DNA of 64,000 bases from Bacillota bacterium (GCA_023415475.1 JAEZKL010000017.1:62001-126000), one strand, 5' to 3'; numbered from the stretch's first letter, positions 44,544 through 55,106 are shown. Numbers and translations are program-made. Notes: generated from the letters alone by a model not told the origin.

Positions 44544-47504
44544 TTACCCTTTTCTTACATATCTTATATTAATGAGTTCGAAAGCGTTCAAGATAATCTC
44601 ATTGTTATCAATATCTCTTATTTTATCCTCCGCAATATCAACAAGTTCGATGGCATTATAATCATCAATCGTAATGGTTGCTGATTGCTTTGTATTATTG
44701 CAATTATAATACCTGATAATAATTCCGTTATCATCCTCAGGAATTTTTACCGTATCCAATATAATATTTTCATTTGTCGTCGTATAAATACTATATGAAT
44801 ATGCTTCTTCAAAATCATTGCCGGTCATGACAAATGGATTATTAATATAATAAGCCTGTTTATAGGTATCAACGCCTAATTTTCCCGGATGCATCAACAA
44901 TGCATAACGTATCGTCTGCTTTCCCTGATCAACATTAGTACCAGGTCCATATTTAGGACTCCTTACCAGGTCCAAATCCATTATACCATGTTTACAACGA
45001 TAACCGTATTTGCTGTCATTAATGAAAGAAATACCATATGAATCTTCTGACATATCAATGAATTTATGTCCCGAGACTTCAAACTGTGCTAGTTCCTTAC
45101 TATTATTCTCTGTTGTTTTTCTGGCAAGATGGCCATATGCAAGGTTAAAATTGCATTCATCGGTATTAATATTAACCGGAAAAGATACTCTTAGCATGGA
45201 ACTTTCCTGATGCCAATCTATTTCAAGATCAATGTATACCATATTCTCTCCATCCAGAATAGAAAACTCCTGTTTAAAAATACTTTCCTCCACTATATAT
45301 TCACATATGGCATAAGCTTTAGGGCCGTCAACTCCTGTTCTAAAAGAAATACATCTGGCATCCTGTCTTGTTTGTTGATAGGAAACTGGTGCAATATCCC
45401 AGCAATCTCCTTCATCCGTATATTTTGATATTACAGCCATTTGTTTTCCATCCATAACAAATTCCTTGTTCAACAGTTTATCATATAAAGATGAGATATA
45501 TCCTTTTTCGAAGGCAACTATAATTTTGTCATTTTCGATATGATTGATACCACAAACTGCTTTGAAATCAATAATTTTGTTACTCTTACCTACTGTTATA
45601 CCACCGAGAGCAGGCACTTTGATACGATACCAATCCTTGTCAATCTTAAGGCTTTTTTCATAATCAAATGCATTAAAATTTATCACTGACCTCTTGGGAA
45701 ACAGATAAGCCAGAATAAAATCAATTGCATTGGTCAGTTCAGCGTATATCAACTCATATCTTTCTATACTTTCCGTATAAACGCGGTTAATTGATGACCC
45801 CGGTAATATATCATGAAACTGATATAGTAAAATCTCCTTCCAAATCAATTCCAGCTTTTCCTTATCAATTGGTAAATCAATATTATGTTTTTGAGCCAAG
45901 GGTATAAGCATCTCATAATTTCGTAGAGCAAATTCACACTTTCTATTATATTTTTTGCTTTTCGATTGGGTTGTGTAGGTACCCTGGTGTTTCTCCAAGT
46001 ATAATTCACCCTGATAAATCGGATAATCTGTTACACCATTATCAAGCTTTTCAAAAAAACTCATACTCTTTTCCATTTTAACCAGAGGCATACCCTTTAG
46101 ATTCTGATATCGTTTTGCTCTTTCAATATGCTCATAACCCGGACCTGCTCCTCCATCTCCGATTCCGAATAAAATCATGGCATTATTAGAAATGCCACGC
46201 TCCATGTAGTTATTTTCACCTTTCTTCAGAAAATCTCCCCGCATTGGTGAATTGTAAGTGCTTTCGGGGAGCATATGCGCAAGAACTCTTGAACCATCCA
46301 GGCCTTCCCAATAGAAAGAATGGTGCGGGAACTTGTTCACTGTATTCCAGCTCATCTTTTGTGTTAAAAAATAAGGCACCTTAGCCAATTGCATAATTTG
46401 TGGTATGCATGCTGAATATCCGAAGCTGTCCGGTACCCAAAAAATTTTCATATCTTCACAAAATTCCTGCTTAAAAAATTTCTTTCCATAATAAAATTGT
46501 CGGATCATACTCTCTGCACTAATAAGGTTACTATCCATTTCCACCCAGGTTGCGCCCTGTACATCCCAGTTAGAGGTTTTGGCCAGTGTTTTTATCTTTT
46601 TATACAACTGCGGATAGCTGTCCATAATCCATTGGTACAACTGAGCTTGCGATGCTCCGAATACATATTCCGGGTATCTTTCTATATTTTTAATTTGAGT
46701 GGCAAAGGTTCTAGCTCCTTTTCTAATACTTTCCCTTATAGGCCAAAGCCATGCCAGATCAAGATGTCCATGCCCTATCGCTGAATAGGTAAAGACTTCT
46801 TCAGTATTTTTCATGTTCATCAGATGTCCTATTTTTCTTCTGATTTCTATTGCAAGATTATGATCTATCCTATTTATAGAGCCAATCTCTTTCAATTCTT
46901 TTACAATTTCATTTTTGAAGTCTTCATCATCACTATAATCAACCACTGTAAGCAATACCTGCAGATCATATGCCAATTTTCTGACCTCGCTGTTAATTTT
47001 GGCGATAAACAAGTTATGGATACGGGATTCTTCTTTCATCTTACCAAAAAGATCATTCGCACCACAATCAATCCAAAAATCTATCTTACCCTCCAAATAT
47101 AAATCATCATCTGCTAAAACAACTTTTTTCACCGGTGTTCCAAGCTGTTCCTCAAAATCAGACGCGTAGCAGGTGATAGCCTGCTTTATTGTCCCATTTC
47201 CGGCATAAACAAGACCTTCTCCACCACAATCCAGTAAAAATACCAATTCATTATTTTGATAACCTTCTGGTCTATCCCCTGTAATATGCAGCCACGCACA
47301 GTCAAAAACATCTTCCGCCCATCTGTCTCCTATATTAAGGGATATCTTTCTGCCCTGAAACCGATGTTCAAATGCCAAGGGCTCCCTTGATACATAGGCG
47401 ACACAACTCAATTTGGATAGCTTGCAGTAAGCTTCCTCAAACAAAAGCTCAACCAGATGATCTATTTCCTCTCTTTTCACTCCGTCAAAAACAGTTTTAA
47501 ACAA
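44544..47504 (-). CDS. GH38 alpha-mannosidase
   Basis: 986 residues, no signal peptide, so cytoplasmic. The N-terminal mannosidase barrel has zinc ligands in AIGHGHLDLAWLWP (about residue 245-257) and the nucleophile Asp in FWVPDSFGYSACIPQ (about 358). A middle helical domain (TYTTQSKSKKYNRKCEFALRNYE) and the C-terminal beta domains follow. It matches the bacterial class II family of about 1000 residues that removes alpha-linked mannose from oligosaccharides. The start is TTG at 47504 with GGAGGG 9 nt upstream. It is divergent from GH76 and should act on imported oligosaccharides. Confidence 0.93.
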   Translation of the reverse strand: MFKTVFDGVKREEIDHLVELLFEEAYCKLSKLSCVAYVSREPLAFEHRFQGRKISLNIGDRWAEDVFDCAWLHITGDRPEGYQNNELVFLLDCGGEGLVYAGNGTIKQAITCYASDFEEQLGTPVKKVVLADDDLYLEGKIDFWIDCGANDLFGKMKEESRIHNLFIAKINSEVRKLAYDLQVLLTVVDYSDDEDFKNEIVKELKEIGSINRIDHNLAIEIRRKIGHLMNMKNTEEVFTYSAIGHGHLDLAWLWPIRESIRKGARTFATQIKNIERYPEYVFGASQAQLYQWIMDSYPQLYKKIKTLAKTSNWDVQGATWVEMDSNLISAESMIRQFYYGKKFFKQEFCEDMKIFWVPDSFGYSACIPQIMQLAKVPYFLTQKMSWNTVNKFPHHSFYWEGLDGSRVLAHMLPESTYNSPMRGDFLKKGENNYMERGISNNAMILFGIGDGGAGPGYEHIERAKRYQNLKGMPLVKMEKSMSFFEKLDNGVTDYPIYQGELYLEKHQGTYTTQSKSKKYNRKCEFALRNYEMLIPLAQKHNIDLPIDKEKLELIWKEILLYQFHDILPGSSINRVYTESIERYELIYAELTNAIDFILAYLFPKRSVINFNAFDYEKSLKIDKDWYRIKVPALGGITVGKSNKIIDFKAVCGINHIENDKIIVAFEKGYISSLYDKLLNKEFVMDGKQMAVISKYTDEGDCWDIAPVSYQQTRQDARCISFRTGVDGPKAYAICEYIVEESIFKQEFSILDGENMVYIDLEIDWHQESSMLRVSFPVNINTDECNFNLAYGHLARKTTENNSKELAQFEVSGHKFIDMSEDSYGISFINDSKYGYRCKHGIMDLDLVRSPKYGPGTNVDQGKQTIRYALLMHPGKLGVDTYKQAYYINNPFVMTGNDFEEAYSYSIYTTTNENIILDTVKIPEDDNGIIIRYYNCNNTKQSATITIDDYNAIELVDIAEDKIRDIDNNEIILNAFELINIRYVRKG

Positions 47505-47674
47505 TTCCTTTGCCCTCCTTCCATGATATTTAGTATCATATCAGCATTTTTACGAAACCGAAGTAGACGAATGTTAGTTTACCAGTGGATTTTTATCATA
47601 ATATTTAGGTGTATCTGTCCTAAATCCGGACATTGCCTGCTTAAAACAAAGAAATTTCCAATCATCTTCTTACT

Positions 47675-47682
47675 TTTATCCA
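47675..47682 (+). promoter_or_regulatory. Possible YesN operator half-site before GH76
   Basis: TTTATCCA in the same orientation relative to the gene as in the importer promoter, about 82 nt before the GH76 start. A degenerate partner (AATTTCCA, 47653-47660) lies exactly 22 bp upstream. No strong -10 is seen at the expected spot. Suggestive only. Confidence 0.35.
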
Positions 47683-47763
47683 TTTCATACCAAGCAAATA
47701 AAGGTTACTTTATTTATGTTACATTTTAGTTGAGGTTTATTTATTAAGTCGAGGAGGTATTTA

Positions 47764-49425
47764 ATGAAAATTCTAAAAAGTAAAACTAAAAATGTTCTTG
47801 TAATACTCTTAGCCGTATCATTATTTGTTTCTACATTTTTACCAGTAACTGTTAAGGCATATACTTCTACCACTGCTGATGTTGCTATGGACGCATTTCA
47901 GAAGTATTGCTATAACCCAAACACAAAATTGTATTATGGGAATACGGATCAGAACAGCGTTGCTGCCATTTGGACCCACGCAATTTTTTGGAATATGGTG
48001 ATGGATGCATATGAAAGAACCAGTGACAGTAAGTATCTAACCCAAATCAATGATATTTACGAGGGTGGATATGCGCAATATGACGGTTATAATTGGAATA
48101 ATCAAGAAGAATGGTTTGTTTTTGACGATTTAATGTGGTGGATTATTTCAATGGCCCGCGCCTACGAAATTACGGGGAATGTGGAATACCTTAACGTAGC
48201 CTCAGATGGCTTTGATAATGTATATTCCAGAGCCTATGATTCTGTTAATGGTGGCGTTTTTTGGGGATTTGGACCGGATGGCATGGGAAAAGGTCATAAA
48301 AACTCATGTATCAACTATCCTACAATCATAGCGGCCCTGGAATTTTATGAAATAACCGGCAATGTGGATTATTTGAATAAAGCAACAGACATCTATAGTT
48401 GGGCACGAACTCACCTTTTCAATGCATCTACTGGCAGCGTCCCTGATCTAATATCCGACCAAGGAGTTGTAGATTGGACCAATTATACTTATAACCAGGG
48501 AACAATGATTGGAGCAGCTTCAATGCTCTATCTTGCCACTGATAACATAAGTTATCTAAACGATGCAAATTTAGCAGCCAATTATACCAAGGAAGTCATG
48601 TGTAATAATGACGGTATCTTACCCGCGGAAGGCGATTGGAATGAGCAAGGTACCATGAAAGCGATTTTTGCACATTATATTTCTATTCTGATCAATGACT
48701 GTGGACAGACACAATGGCTACCTTGGATTCAGGATAATATTAACCTGGCTTGGTCAAATAGGGATAATCTGCGAAATCTGATGTACCGAAATTATACGGT
48801 TCCCTGCTCAAGCGGTATGATCCAGACCTATGAAGCCAGCAGTGCGGTCGCCTTTCTACAGGTTATTCCTCCTGATCAGTCTGAGAATAAGCAGTCTATA
48901 CCAACTCCTCAGATATCCGTTTATCAGAATGATCAATATGGCGGTGCATCTTACATTTTACGGCCCGGACGATATACTAAGGAAGCACTCACAAGGGCTG
49001 GTGTTCCGGATAACTGGATGACATCACTTAAAGTTCCTAATGGATGTACTGTTGAAATTTACAGTGAAGATAATTTTGCCGGTACCATGTGGGAATTTAC
49101 AAGTGATTCTCCTAATATAGGACCGGCAGCGAACGATCAAATGACTTCTTGCATAATTTATTATGATGGTGGTGTCACATTTTATTCCGGAGATATGTTT
49201 CAAGGCAATGCGGTAACACTTACCAAAGGAACCTACTCACTGAGCGAATTAATACAGTTGGGTATTCCAAATGACTCCGTAAGTTCACTGGCAATTCCTA
49301 AGAATTATTCTATTATTATTTTCGAAAATATGCTTTTCGACGGTCAATCATGGCTCTTTAACTATGGTACTCATAATGTAGGTGCAGCATGCAATGATAA
49401 TATGTCCTCAGTAAGGATTTATTGA
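47764..49425 (+). CDS. Secreted GH76 endo-alpha-1,6-mannanase with betagamma-crystallin module
   Basis: 553 residues. Signal peptide (about 1-32), then a GH76 (alpha/alpha)6 domain (about 35-375). The catalytic Asp pair is D121-D122 in VFDDLMWW, and NQGTMIGA and SCINYP are also typical. GH76 cleaves the alpha-1,6-mannan backbone of fungal walls or actinobacterial lipomannan. The last 170 residues (about 384-553) are two betagamma-crystallin domains with four calcium motifs of the form [ND][ND]xx[ST]S: DNWMTS 416-421, NDQMTS 457-462, NDSVSS 503-508, NDNMSS 544-549. The module may bind calcium, stabilise the enzyme or bind polysaccharide. GAGGAGG lies 6 nt before the ATG. Confidence 0.9.
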   Translation: MKILKSKTKNVLVILLAVSLFVSTFLPVTVKAYTSTTADVAMDAFQKYCYNPNTKLYYGNTDQNSVAAIWTHAIFWNMVMDAYERTSDSKYLTQINDIYEGGYAQYDGYNWNNQEEWFVFDDLMWWIISMARAYEITGNVEYLNVASDGFDNVYSRAYDSVNGGVFWGFGPDGMGKGHKNSCINYPTIIAALEFYEITGNVDYLNKATDIYSWARTHLFNASTGSVPDLISDQGVVDWTNYTYNQGTMIGAASMLYLATDNISYLNDANLAANYTKEVMCNNDGILPAEGDWNEQGTMKAIFAHYISILINDCGQTQWLPWIQDNINLAWSNRDNLRNLMYRNYTVPCSSGMIQTYEASSAVAFLQVIPPDQSENKQSIPTPQISVYQNDQYGGASYILRPGRYTKEALTRAGVPDNWMTSLKVPNGCTVEIYSEDNFAGTMWEFTSDSPNIGPAANDQMTSCIIYYDGGVTFYSGDMFQGNAVTLTKGTYSLSELIQLGIPNDSVSSLAIPKNYSIIIFENMLFDGQSWLFNYGTHNVGAACNDNMSSVRIY

Positions 49426-49453
49426 TCTGAATATAGTGTAAACGATACTGAGA

Positions 49454-49483
49454 GGGGGAATATGAAGCAAAATCATATTCTCC
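49454..49483 (+). terminator. Hairpin between GH76 and GH125
   Basis: GGGGGAATATGA and TCATATTCTCC form a stem 28 nt after the GH76 stop, followed by ATCTTATTTATC. It could terminate or reduce readthrough so that the secreted enzyme is made in excess of the cytoplasmic ones. Confidence 0.55.
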
Positions 49484-49598
49484 ATCTTATTTATCAACAT
49501 TTGAGTAATATCCACTCAATTACTAACAATCGTCTACTCTCATTCCTTTCATTATCAGATATATTAAAGTCAACAAAAATAGATTAAGGAGATGAACT

Positions 49599-50885
49599 AT
49601 GAATCTGACATCCGAAACGATAACATCTGTTACAAGAATTGCTGATAAGTTATCTGTTAATGAGAAACAGAAAAAAATGTTTATTAATTGCTTTTTATCC
49701 ACACTGAATACAACAACAAAAATTATAGATGACAACACCACCTTTATTTTTACCGGTGATATCCCTGCAATGTGGCTACGGGATTCATCAGCCCAGGTAC
49801 GTCAGTATGTTCCGTTCGCAAGGACGGACAGCAGCTTACAGCGTGTCATTGAAGGCCTAATCAGACGCCAAATTAATTATATAAACATAGACCCATACGC
49901 AAATGCCTTCAATGAAGCTCCTAATAATGACGGCTTTTGTGATGATATCACAAAACAGAACCCTTGGGTTTGGGAACGAAAATATGAAGTTGATTCTCTC
50001 TGTTATCCAATCTCCCTTGCATGGCAATATTGGAAGGCGACAGGAATCAGTAGCATATTCGATGAAAATTTCCATCATGCAGTAGACCTCATACTTGACC
50101 TTTGGAAAACAGAGCAGCGCCACCCAACACAATCCAGGTATTCCTTTATAAGAAACAACGCTCCTAAAAGCGATACTCTGACCAATGGGGGAATAGGCTC
50201 TCCTGTAAAAGAAACCGGTCTAACCTGGTCTGGCTTCCGCCCCAGTGATGATGCATGCAAATATGGTTATTTAATACCTTCCAACATGTTTGCGGTTGTT
50301 GTTTTACGTTACATCGGCAATATTTGTGAAAGTGTATGGAATGATCAGCGCCTTTATCAGAAAGCAAAACATTTGGAGCAAACAATTGATGCAGCTATAC
50401 ATAAATACGGTATAATCAATCATCCTGACTATGGTCCAATTTATGCCTATGAAGTTGACGGATTCGGTAATTGTCTCCTTATGGATGATGCTAATGTACC
50501 AAGCCTTTTATCCATCCCCTATTTAGGATATACAACCTGTGATGATCCAATATATCAAAATACAAGGCGTTTTGTACTGAGCAAAAATAATCCCTGCTTT
50601 TATACCGGTATATTTGCAAAAGGGATTGGCAGCCCGCATACTCCAGATGGTTACGTATGGCCTATCGGCCTTGCTATGCAAGGTTTAACAGCCTCTTCTG
50701 CTGATGAAATGGATCAAATGATTGAACTTCTAATGAATACAGATGGCAATACTGGTGCGATGCATGAGAGTTTCCACCCTGATAATCCTGATATTTTTAC
50801 CCGATCCTGGTTCGCATGGGCAGACAGTTTATTCGCTGAGTTAATTATAAAACGTTATTACAAAGTAGAAAGGGAACTACTATGA
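49599..50885 (+). CDS. GH125 exo-alpha-1,6-mannosidase
   Basis: 428 residues, no signal peptide. The family (formerly DUF1237) landmarks are FTGDIPAMWLRDSSAQVRQYVPFA, DPYANAFNEAPN, WERKYEVDSLCYP, TWSGFRPSDDACKYGYLIPSNMF and GAMHESFHPD, the last two holding the likely acid and base. It removes single mannoses from alpha-1,6-linked chains with inversion, completing GH76 action inside the cell. AAGGAG precedes the ATG. Its stop overlaps the next start by 4 bp (ATGA). Confidence 0.93.
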   Translation: MNLTSETITSVTRIADKLSVNEKQKKMFINCFLSTLNTTTKIIDDNTTFIFTGDIPAMWLRDSSAQVRQYVPFARTDSSLQRVIEGLIRRQINYINIDPYANAFNEAPNNDGFCDDITKQNPWVWERKYEVDSLCYPISLAWQYWKATGISSIFDENFHHAVDLILDLWKTEQRHPTQSRYSFIRNNAPKSDTLTNGGIGSPVKETGLTWSGFRPSDDACKYGYLIPSNMFAVVVLRYIGNICESVWNDQRLYQKAKHLEQTIDAAIHKYGIINHPDYGPIYAYEVDGFGNCLLMDDANVPSLLSIPYLGYTTCDDPIYQNTRRFVLSKNNPCFYTGIFAKGIGSPHTPDGYVWPIGLAMQGLTASSADEMDQMIELLMNTDGNTGAMHESFHPDNPDIFTRSWFAWADSLFAELIIKRYYKVERELL

Positions 50886-53800
50886 AGAAAGAACTCGAAA
50901 TTGTAAAAATTCATCAAACACCCTGGATTTTAAATGATAATGGTGTTTTAAAAAGTGAAACCATACTTCATCTGGATACTTCCCTGGAGAATTGTATGAT
51001 TACTGCACGTATATTGGTACCGGGGCAGCCTGTATGCTATCAAAAGCTCGGACCTGTTACGTACGGTAAGTCTGATATCAGACTTCTCGTTCCAGAATTA
51101 ATAAGAGATAATGATATTGTAACATTTTCTCTATTTACACGGGGTGAGAATATAGAAAGAGAATTAGCCTCTATTTCTCTTCCCCAGAAAAAAATCCGCC
51201 ACTGGAAAATCTATGTAGCTCATGATATGCACTTGGATATCGGCTACACTGACTATCAGGAGGATTTAAGCCACATATTGTTTCCTGAATATCTTGATGA
51301 AGTATTGGAAGAAATTGATAATACCAAGGAGTGGGAGAAAGACAATCAGCTAAAGTATCCTGTGGAAGCCTCCTACTTACTGTACGGTTCTGCCTTGGTG
51401 GCTCGCAATGCCGATTGGATTGAAAAATTAAAGGAAAATCTTATATCAAAACGTATGAACTATCCTTATAACTATTTGCATTTTGCAACCGAGGGTATGG
51501 GTACAGAGCAAATTGTCAGACAAAATTATTATTCTGCCAGATTTCTCAATGATATCCTTGGAACACCTCCTGCAAAGTATGCAGTTCATACCGATGATGC
51601 AGGGTTTTCCTGGTCACATGTTGATGCCTTGACCAGTGCAGGTCAAAAATACCTTTCCCTTCGTTTGCAGGATAGCAATTGGAATTATGAGGATGGACAC
51701 TGTCCAAAGTATCCTCGTCTTTTTTATCTCAGGGGCAGGACACCGGAGAGCAAATTGCTGACCTTTGATGGACCTGTATACCATTTTGATGATTTTGGTT
51801 TCCGGGAATCTACACTTGATATCACAATTAATCGGATCACTGATCTGTTTTTAGATCGGCAATCTGAGGATTACCCTTATGAGTCCTATTTAATACATCT
51901 TACCAAAGTTCGTGACAATTCCGGAATTGAGCCAAATGTCATGCATAATATAGTGGCTCTTAATTCACGTACTGATGATGAAGGCAGGCCTTATGTATTC
52001 CCACATTTTATTAATTCACTTGTCGAGGATTTCTTTGAGGATATTGAAACACATTACAAAGACATAATTCCCAGCGTACAGGGAACATTAGAAAGCTTTT
52101 GGAGCTTTGGGGCTGCCCAAGTATCCTATGAAACATCAGTAAGCAAGGAAAATCATGAAAATGTTCCGGCGGCAGAATTTTTTTCAGCGATTGCATCTGC
52201 TCTTGTTCCTGCGCATCCTTATCCGTATACCGATCTTTTCCGGGCATATGATGACATGATGCTGACAGACGAACATAACTGGGCAAGTTGGAATTATTAC
52301 GTTGATGATGAGCAATTAAAATGGTCTCGGAACAAAGTACTTGAGCCGCAAAGAATTGCAAGACGTCTGCTTGACACTTCCTTCACAGCGTTAGAGTCAC
52401 TAATTCCAACAGAAGGACCAACCATTCTTGTATATAACAATAGTGCATGGGAACGGTCAGACATCGTTACCATAAAAACGGAAGCTTTTCCTCACACATT
52501 CGAAATCATAGATGCATACACAGGAATAAGTCTTCCCTGGCAAAAAACATCGGACGGGAACATCTGCTTTATAGCGTGTCAAGTCCCTCAATATGGATAC
52601 AAGGCATTTCGAATAATCCCAGGAAGTACACCAGTCAAAAGTAATAAAACAGTTACTGTGACTGAAAATGTAATAGAGAATGATTTTTATAAAGTCACCC
52701 TAGATACCAGTGGCTGTATCTGCAGTTGTATTGATAAGCAAAATAATAATAAAGAGTTGGTAGATCCTTCTGCTCCCCATAAGATGAATCAATTTGTTTA
52801 TTATACCTCAAAAAATGAATTATACAATAATGTTCTTTATACGGAAGATGAAATCTCCAATGCAACTATCTCATCAGAATCAGGTCCTGTGATGGCTATG
52901 CTTGTTGCTGACGGCCGCACCCGCGGGGTTGAAAAGATTGTCAGAAAGGTTATTCTGTACGCAGATTTACCTCGTATCGATATTATCAATGAAGTATTCA
53001 AAGCAGACGCGCCGCCGAATTATACAGAATGCGCAGAGGAAGGTTTCTTTACCTTTCCCTTCAACATGGATAATTTTCGGATTGCACATGATACACCGGC
53101 TGGTGAAGTAGAACCCTATGTAAATCCGGATATTTATCGTCCAACTCATCAGCTCTATTGGTCAAATACTGATTTCTATGTGGTAAATCACTGGATTAAT
53201 GTTCAGGGAGAAAATGACAGCATATTATTTACTTCTGTGAATGCACCTTTAGTCCAATATGGAGGTCGCCGCACCTGTCTCTGGGACAAAAACCATCAAA
53301 TAGAATCCCCATGGATATATAATTGGGTATTCAATAATTTTTGGAAAACCAATTTTACCTATACTCAGCCTGGTCCTGTTACCTATAAATACAGTATTAC
53401 CACACAAAAAGCTTGTGATTGGAAACAGGCACATGCCGATAAATTCGGATTTGACATTACGAATCCTTTAAAATCGCACATTATTTGCTATGCACAAAAC
53501 GGGCTCCTGCCACATGATATCCATAGCTTCTTCAAAATAAATCGGGATAATGTTATAGCTACTTCTGTGAAAATGGCAGAAAGCAATGGTAATGGGTTAA
53601 TCATACGCTTCCATGAAACACAAGGGTTTGAATGCAGTGTCTGTGTTGATATGTCTGGGCTTCCGTTAAACGCACACATTATTGAAACAGATGTAGTTGA
53701 AAATGATATTGCTCCTATTCCTTCCTGCGAAGGCAGGCTCAACTTTTCCATTCCTGCTTATGGTTGGAAAACATTTCGACTGCTGCAGATGGAGTATTGT

Positions 53801-54817
53801 CCGCCTCCAAGCATTATAGATGCCTGTATCACGGAAGGAGGCACAATTGTGAAATGGACAATGCCGGATGAATATTCCTATCTATGCTATGCACTTTACA
53901 GAGGAACAAACGAGGATTTTATCCCAGGTGCAGGCAATTATCTTGCCACAATAGATACACCCTATTATTATGATACGCAGGTTGTATATAATTTAATGAA
54001 TGACTATTACTACAAGGTACAAGCAATAGGTATAAAAATGAAAAGTGAATTTTCTTTAAGTACCAAAGCCTGCCCCGGAGACATCACAAGTATCCCTCCC
54101 ACGATACCTGGTGATCTTATGGGGGAGGCATTTGGAAACTACCAGATATCTCTGTCCTGGGAGGCTTCCATAGACTATAATGATACGCTAAAAGGCTATC
54201 GAATTTATAGGAATGGGGTTGCTTGCAAGGATATCCCTTCCTCTATGACAAGTTGGATGGATGTTGGATTATACAGGAATACCGAATACGCATATGAGAT
54301 TACAGCATTTAATAAAGCTGGTCTTGAATCCGAACGAAGCCAAAAAATTATTATTTGTACAACTAATTATAACAGTATAAGAGATATCACCCCTATTGCG
54401 CAAATCACCGCCTCTTCAGAGCGAGGAATTGACTTCCTTGTTACTAATATCTCCAATGGTGTATGTGGTATGATTGATAAAGATAATTGGCTTCCAAAAG
54501 AATCAGATACACTTCCGTGGATAAGGATGGAATGGGAAGATGCACATACAATTGATACAATCTATCTTTGGGGAAGATATGGTGAACCATTTAACTGCAG
54601 TGGGACTGTCGTTTTAAGCGACGGAAGCTGTTTTAGTTTTAGTTCGCTGAGAACAGACGGATCCGCTACTAAGTTATCTATTGGCAAACATAGTATAAAC
54701 AGTTTGGAAATCAAATTCCATCAATGGGATGTTCAGGGGGGGCTTTCTGAAATCCAACTAATACATGAAAAAGATATAGTTTCTAATCTGCTAAATGAAT
54801 ACAATTTTGACCTGTGA
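50882..54817 (+). CDS. Large GH38-like glycosidase with FN3 and discoidin-like modules
   Basis: 1311 residues. After about 120 N-terminal residues a GH38-type barrel begins: VAHDMHLDIGYTDYQ in place of HxHxDxxW, and AVHTDDAGFSWSHVDALTSAG where the nucleophile Asp is expected. This resembles the divergent DUF5054-type GH38 relatives rather than classical mannosidases. Beta domains run to about residue 965, then two fibronectin type III domains (SYLCYALYRGTNEDF and LKGYRIYRNGVACKD regions) and a C-terminal F5/8-type (discoidin-like) domain (about 1165-1300). There is no signal peptide despite these typically extracellular modules. It is translationally coupled to GH125. The substrate is probably an alpha-mannoside. 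Confidence 0.78.
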   Translation: MKKELEIVKIHQTPWILNDNGVLKSETILHLDTSLENCMITARILVPGQPVCYQKLGPVTYGKSDIRLLVPELIRDNDIVTFSLFTRGENIERELASISLPQKKIRHWKIYVAHDMHLDIGYTDYQEDLSHILFPEYLDEVLEEIDNTKEWEKDNQLKYPVEASYLLYGSALVARNADWIEKLKENLISKRMNYPYNYLHFATEGMGTEQIVRQNYYSARFLNDILGTPPAKYAVHTDDAGFSWSHVDALTSAGQKYLSLRLQDSNWNYEDGHCPKYPRLFYLRGRTPESKLLTFDGPVYHFDDFGFRESTLDITINRITDLFLDRQSEDYPYESYLIHLTKVRDNSGIEPNVMHNIVALNSRTDDEGRPYVFPHFINSLVEDFFEDIETHYKDIIPSVQGTLESFWSFGAAQVSYETSVSKENHENVPAAEFFSAIASALVPAHPYPYTDLFRAYDDMMLTDEHNWASWNYYVDDEQLKWSRNKVLEPQRIARRLLDTSFTALESLIPTEGPTILVYNNSAWERSDIVTIKTEAFPHTFEIIDAYTGISLPWQKTSDGNICFIACQVPQYGYKAFRIIPGSTPVKSNKTVTVTENVIENDFYKVTLDTSGCICSCIDKQNNNKELVDPSAPHKMNQFVYYTSKNELYNNVLYTEDEISNATISSESGPVMAMLVADGRTRGVEKIVRKVILYADLPRIDIINEVFKADAPPNYTECAEEGFFTFPFNMDNFRIAHDTPAGEVEPYVNPDIYRPTHQLYWSNTDFYVVNHWINVQGENDSILFTSVNAPLVQYGGRRTCLWDKNHQIESPWIYNWVFNNFWKTNFTYTQPGPVTYKYSITTQKACDWKQAHADKFGFDITNPLKSHIICYAQNGLLPHDIHSFFKINRDNVIATSVKMAESNGNGLIIRFHETQGFECSVCVDMSGLPLNAHIIETDVVENDIAPIPSCEGRLNFSIPAYGWKTFRLLQMEYCPPPSIIDACITEGGTIVKWTMPDEYSYLCYALYRGTNEDFIPGAGNYLATIDTPYYYDTQVVYNLMNDYYYKVQAIGIKMKSEFSLSTKACPGDITSIPPTIPGDLMGEAFGNYQISLSWEASIDYNDTLKGYRIYRNGVACKDIPSSMTSWMDVGLYRNTEYAYEITAFNKAGLESERSQKIIICTTNYNSIRDITPIAQITASSERGIDFLVTNISNGVCGMIDKDNWLPKESDTLPWIRMEWEDAHTIDTIYLWGRYGEPFNCSGTVVLSDGSCFSFSSLRTDGSATKLSIGKHSINSLEIKFHQWDVQGGLSEIQLIHEKDIVSNLLNEYNFDL

Positions 54818-54930
54818 TTAATTAAATCTTCTCGAGATTGTAAAGAATTTTGTGTAAACCCCTTAGATTAATGAAAAATATCAAGGTTTCCCTTGGTCTC
54901 TTGACTTAATTGTATAATTTCACTCGTTAA

Positions 54931-54967
54931 GGAAGCTGTCAAAGGGAAGTTGGCAGCTTCCGTTTTT
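54931..54967 (+). terminator. Rho-independent terminator of the GH125/GH38-like operon
   Basis: GGAAGCTG-T-C and GCAGCTTCC form the stem; GTTTTT follows at 54962-54967. Confidence 0.85.
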
Positions 54968-55106
54968 ATGGTCTAAATAAAAGTCTTCCGGTGTTATTCT
55001 GCCTTCAAAGTAAATACATAGCTACTAAAATCGTTCTCACTGTAATAGTATATTAACCTTGTAGCAACCCTACCATATAAAATAAGACTTTCCCGTTTTT
55101 TTCATA

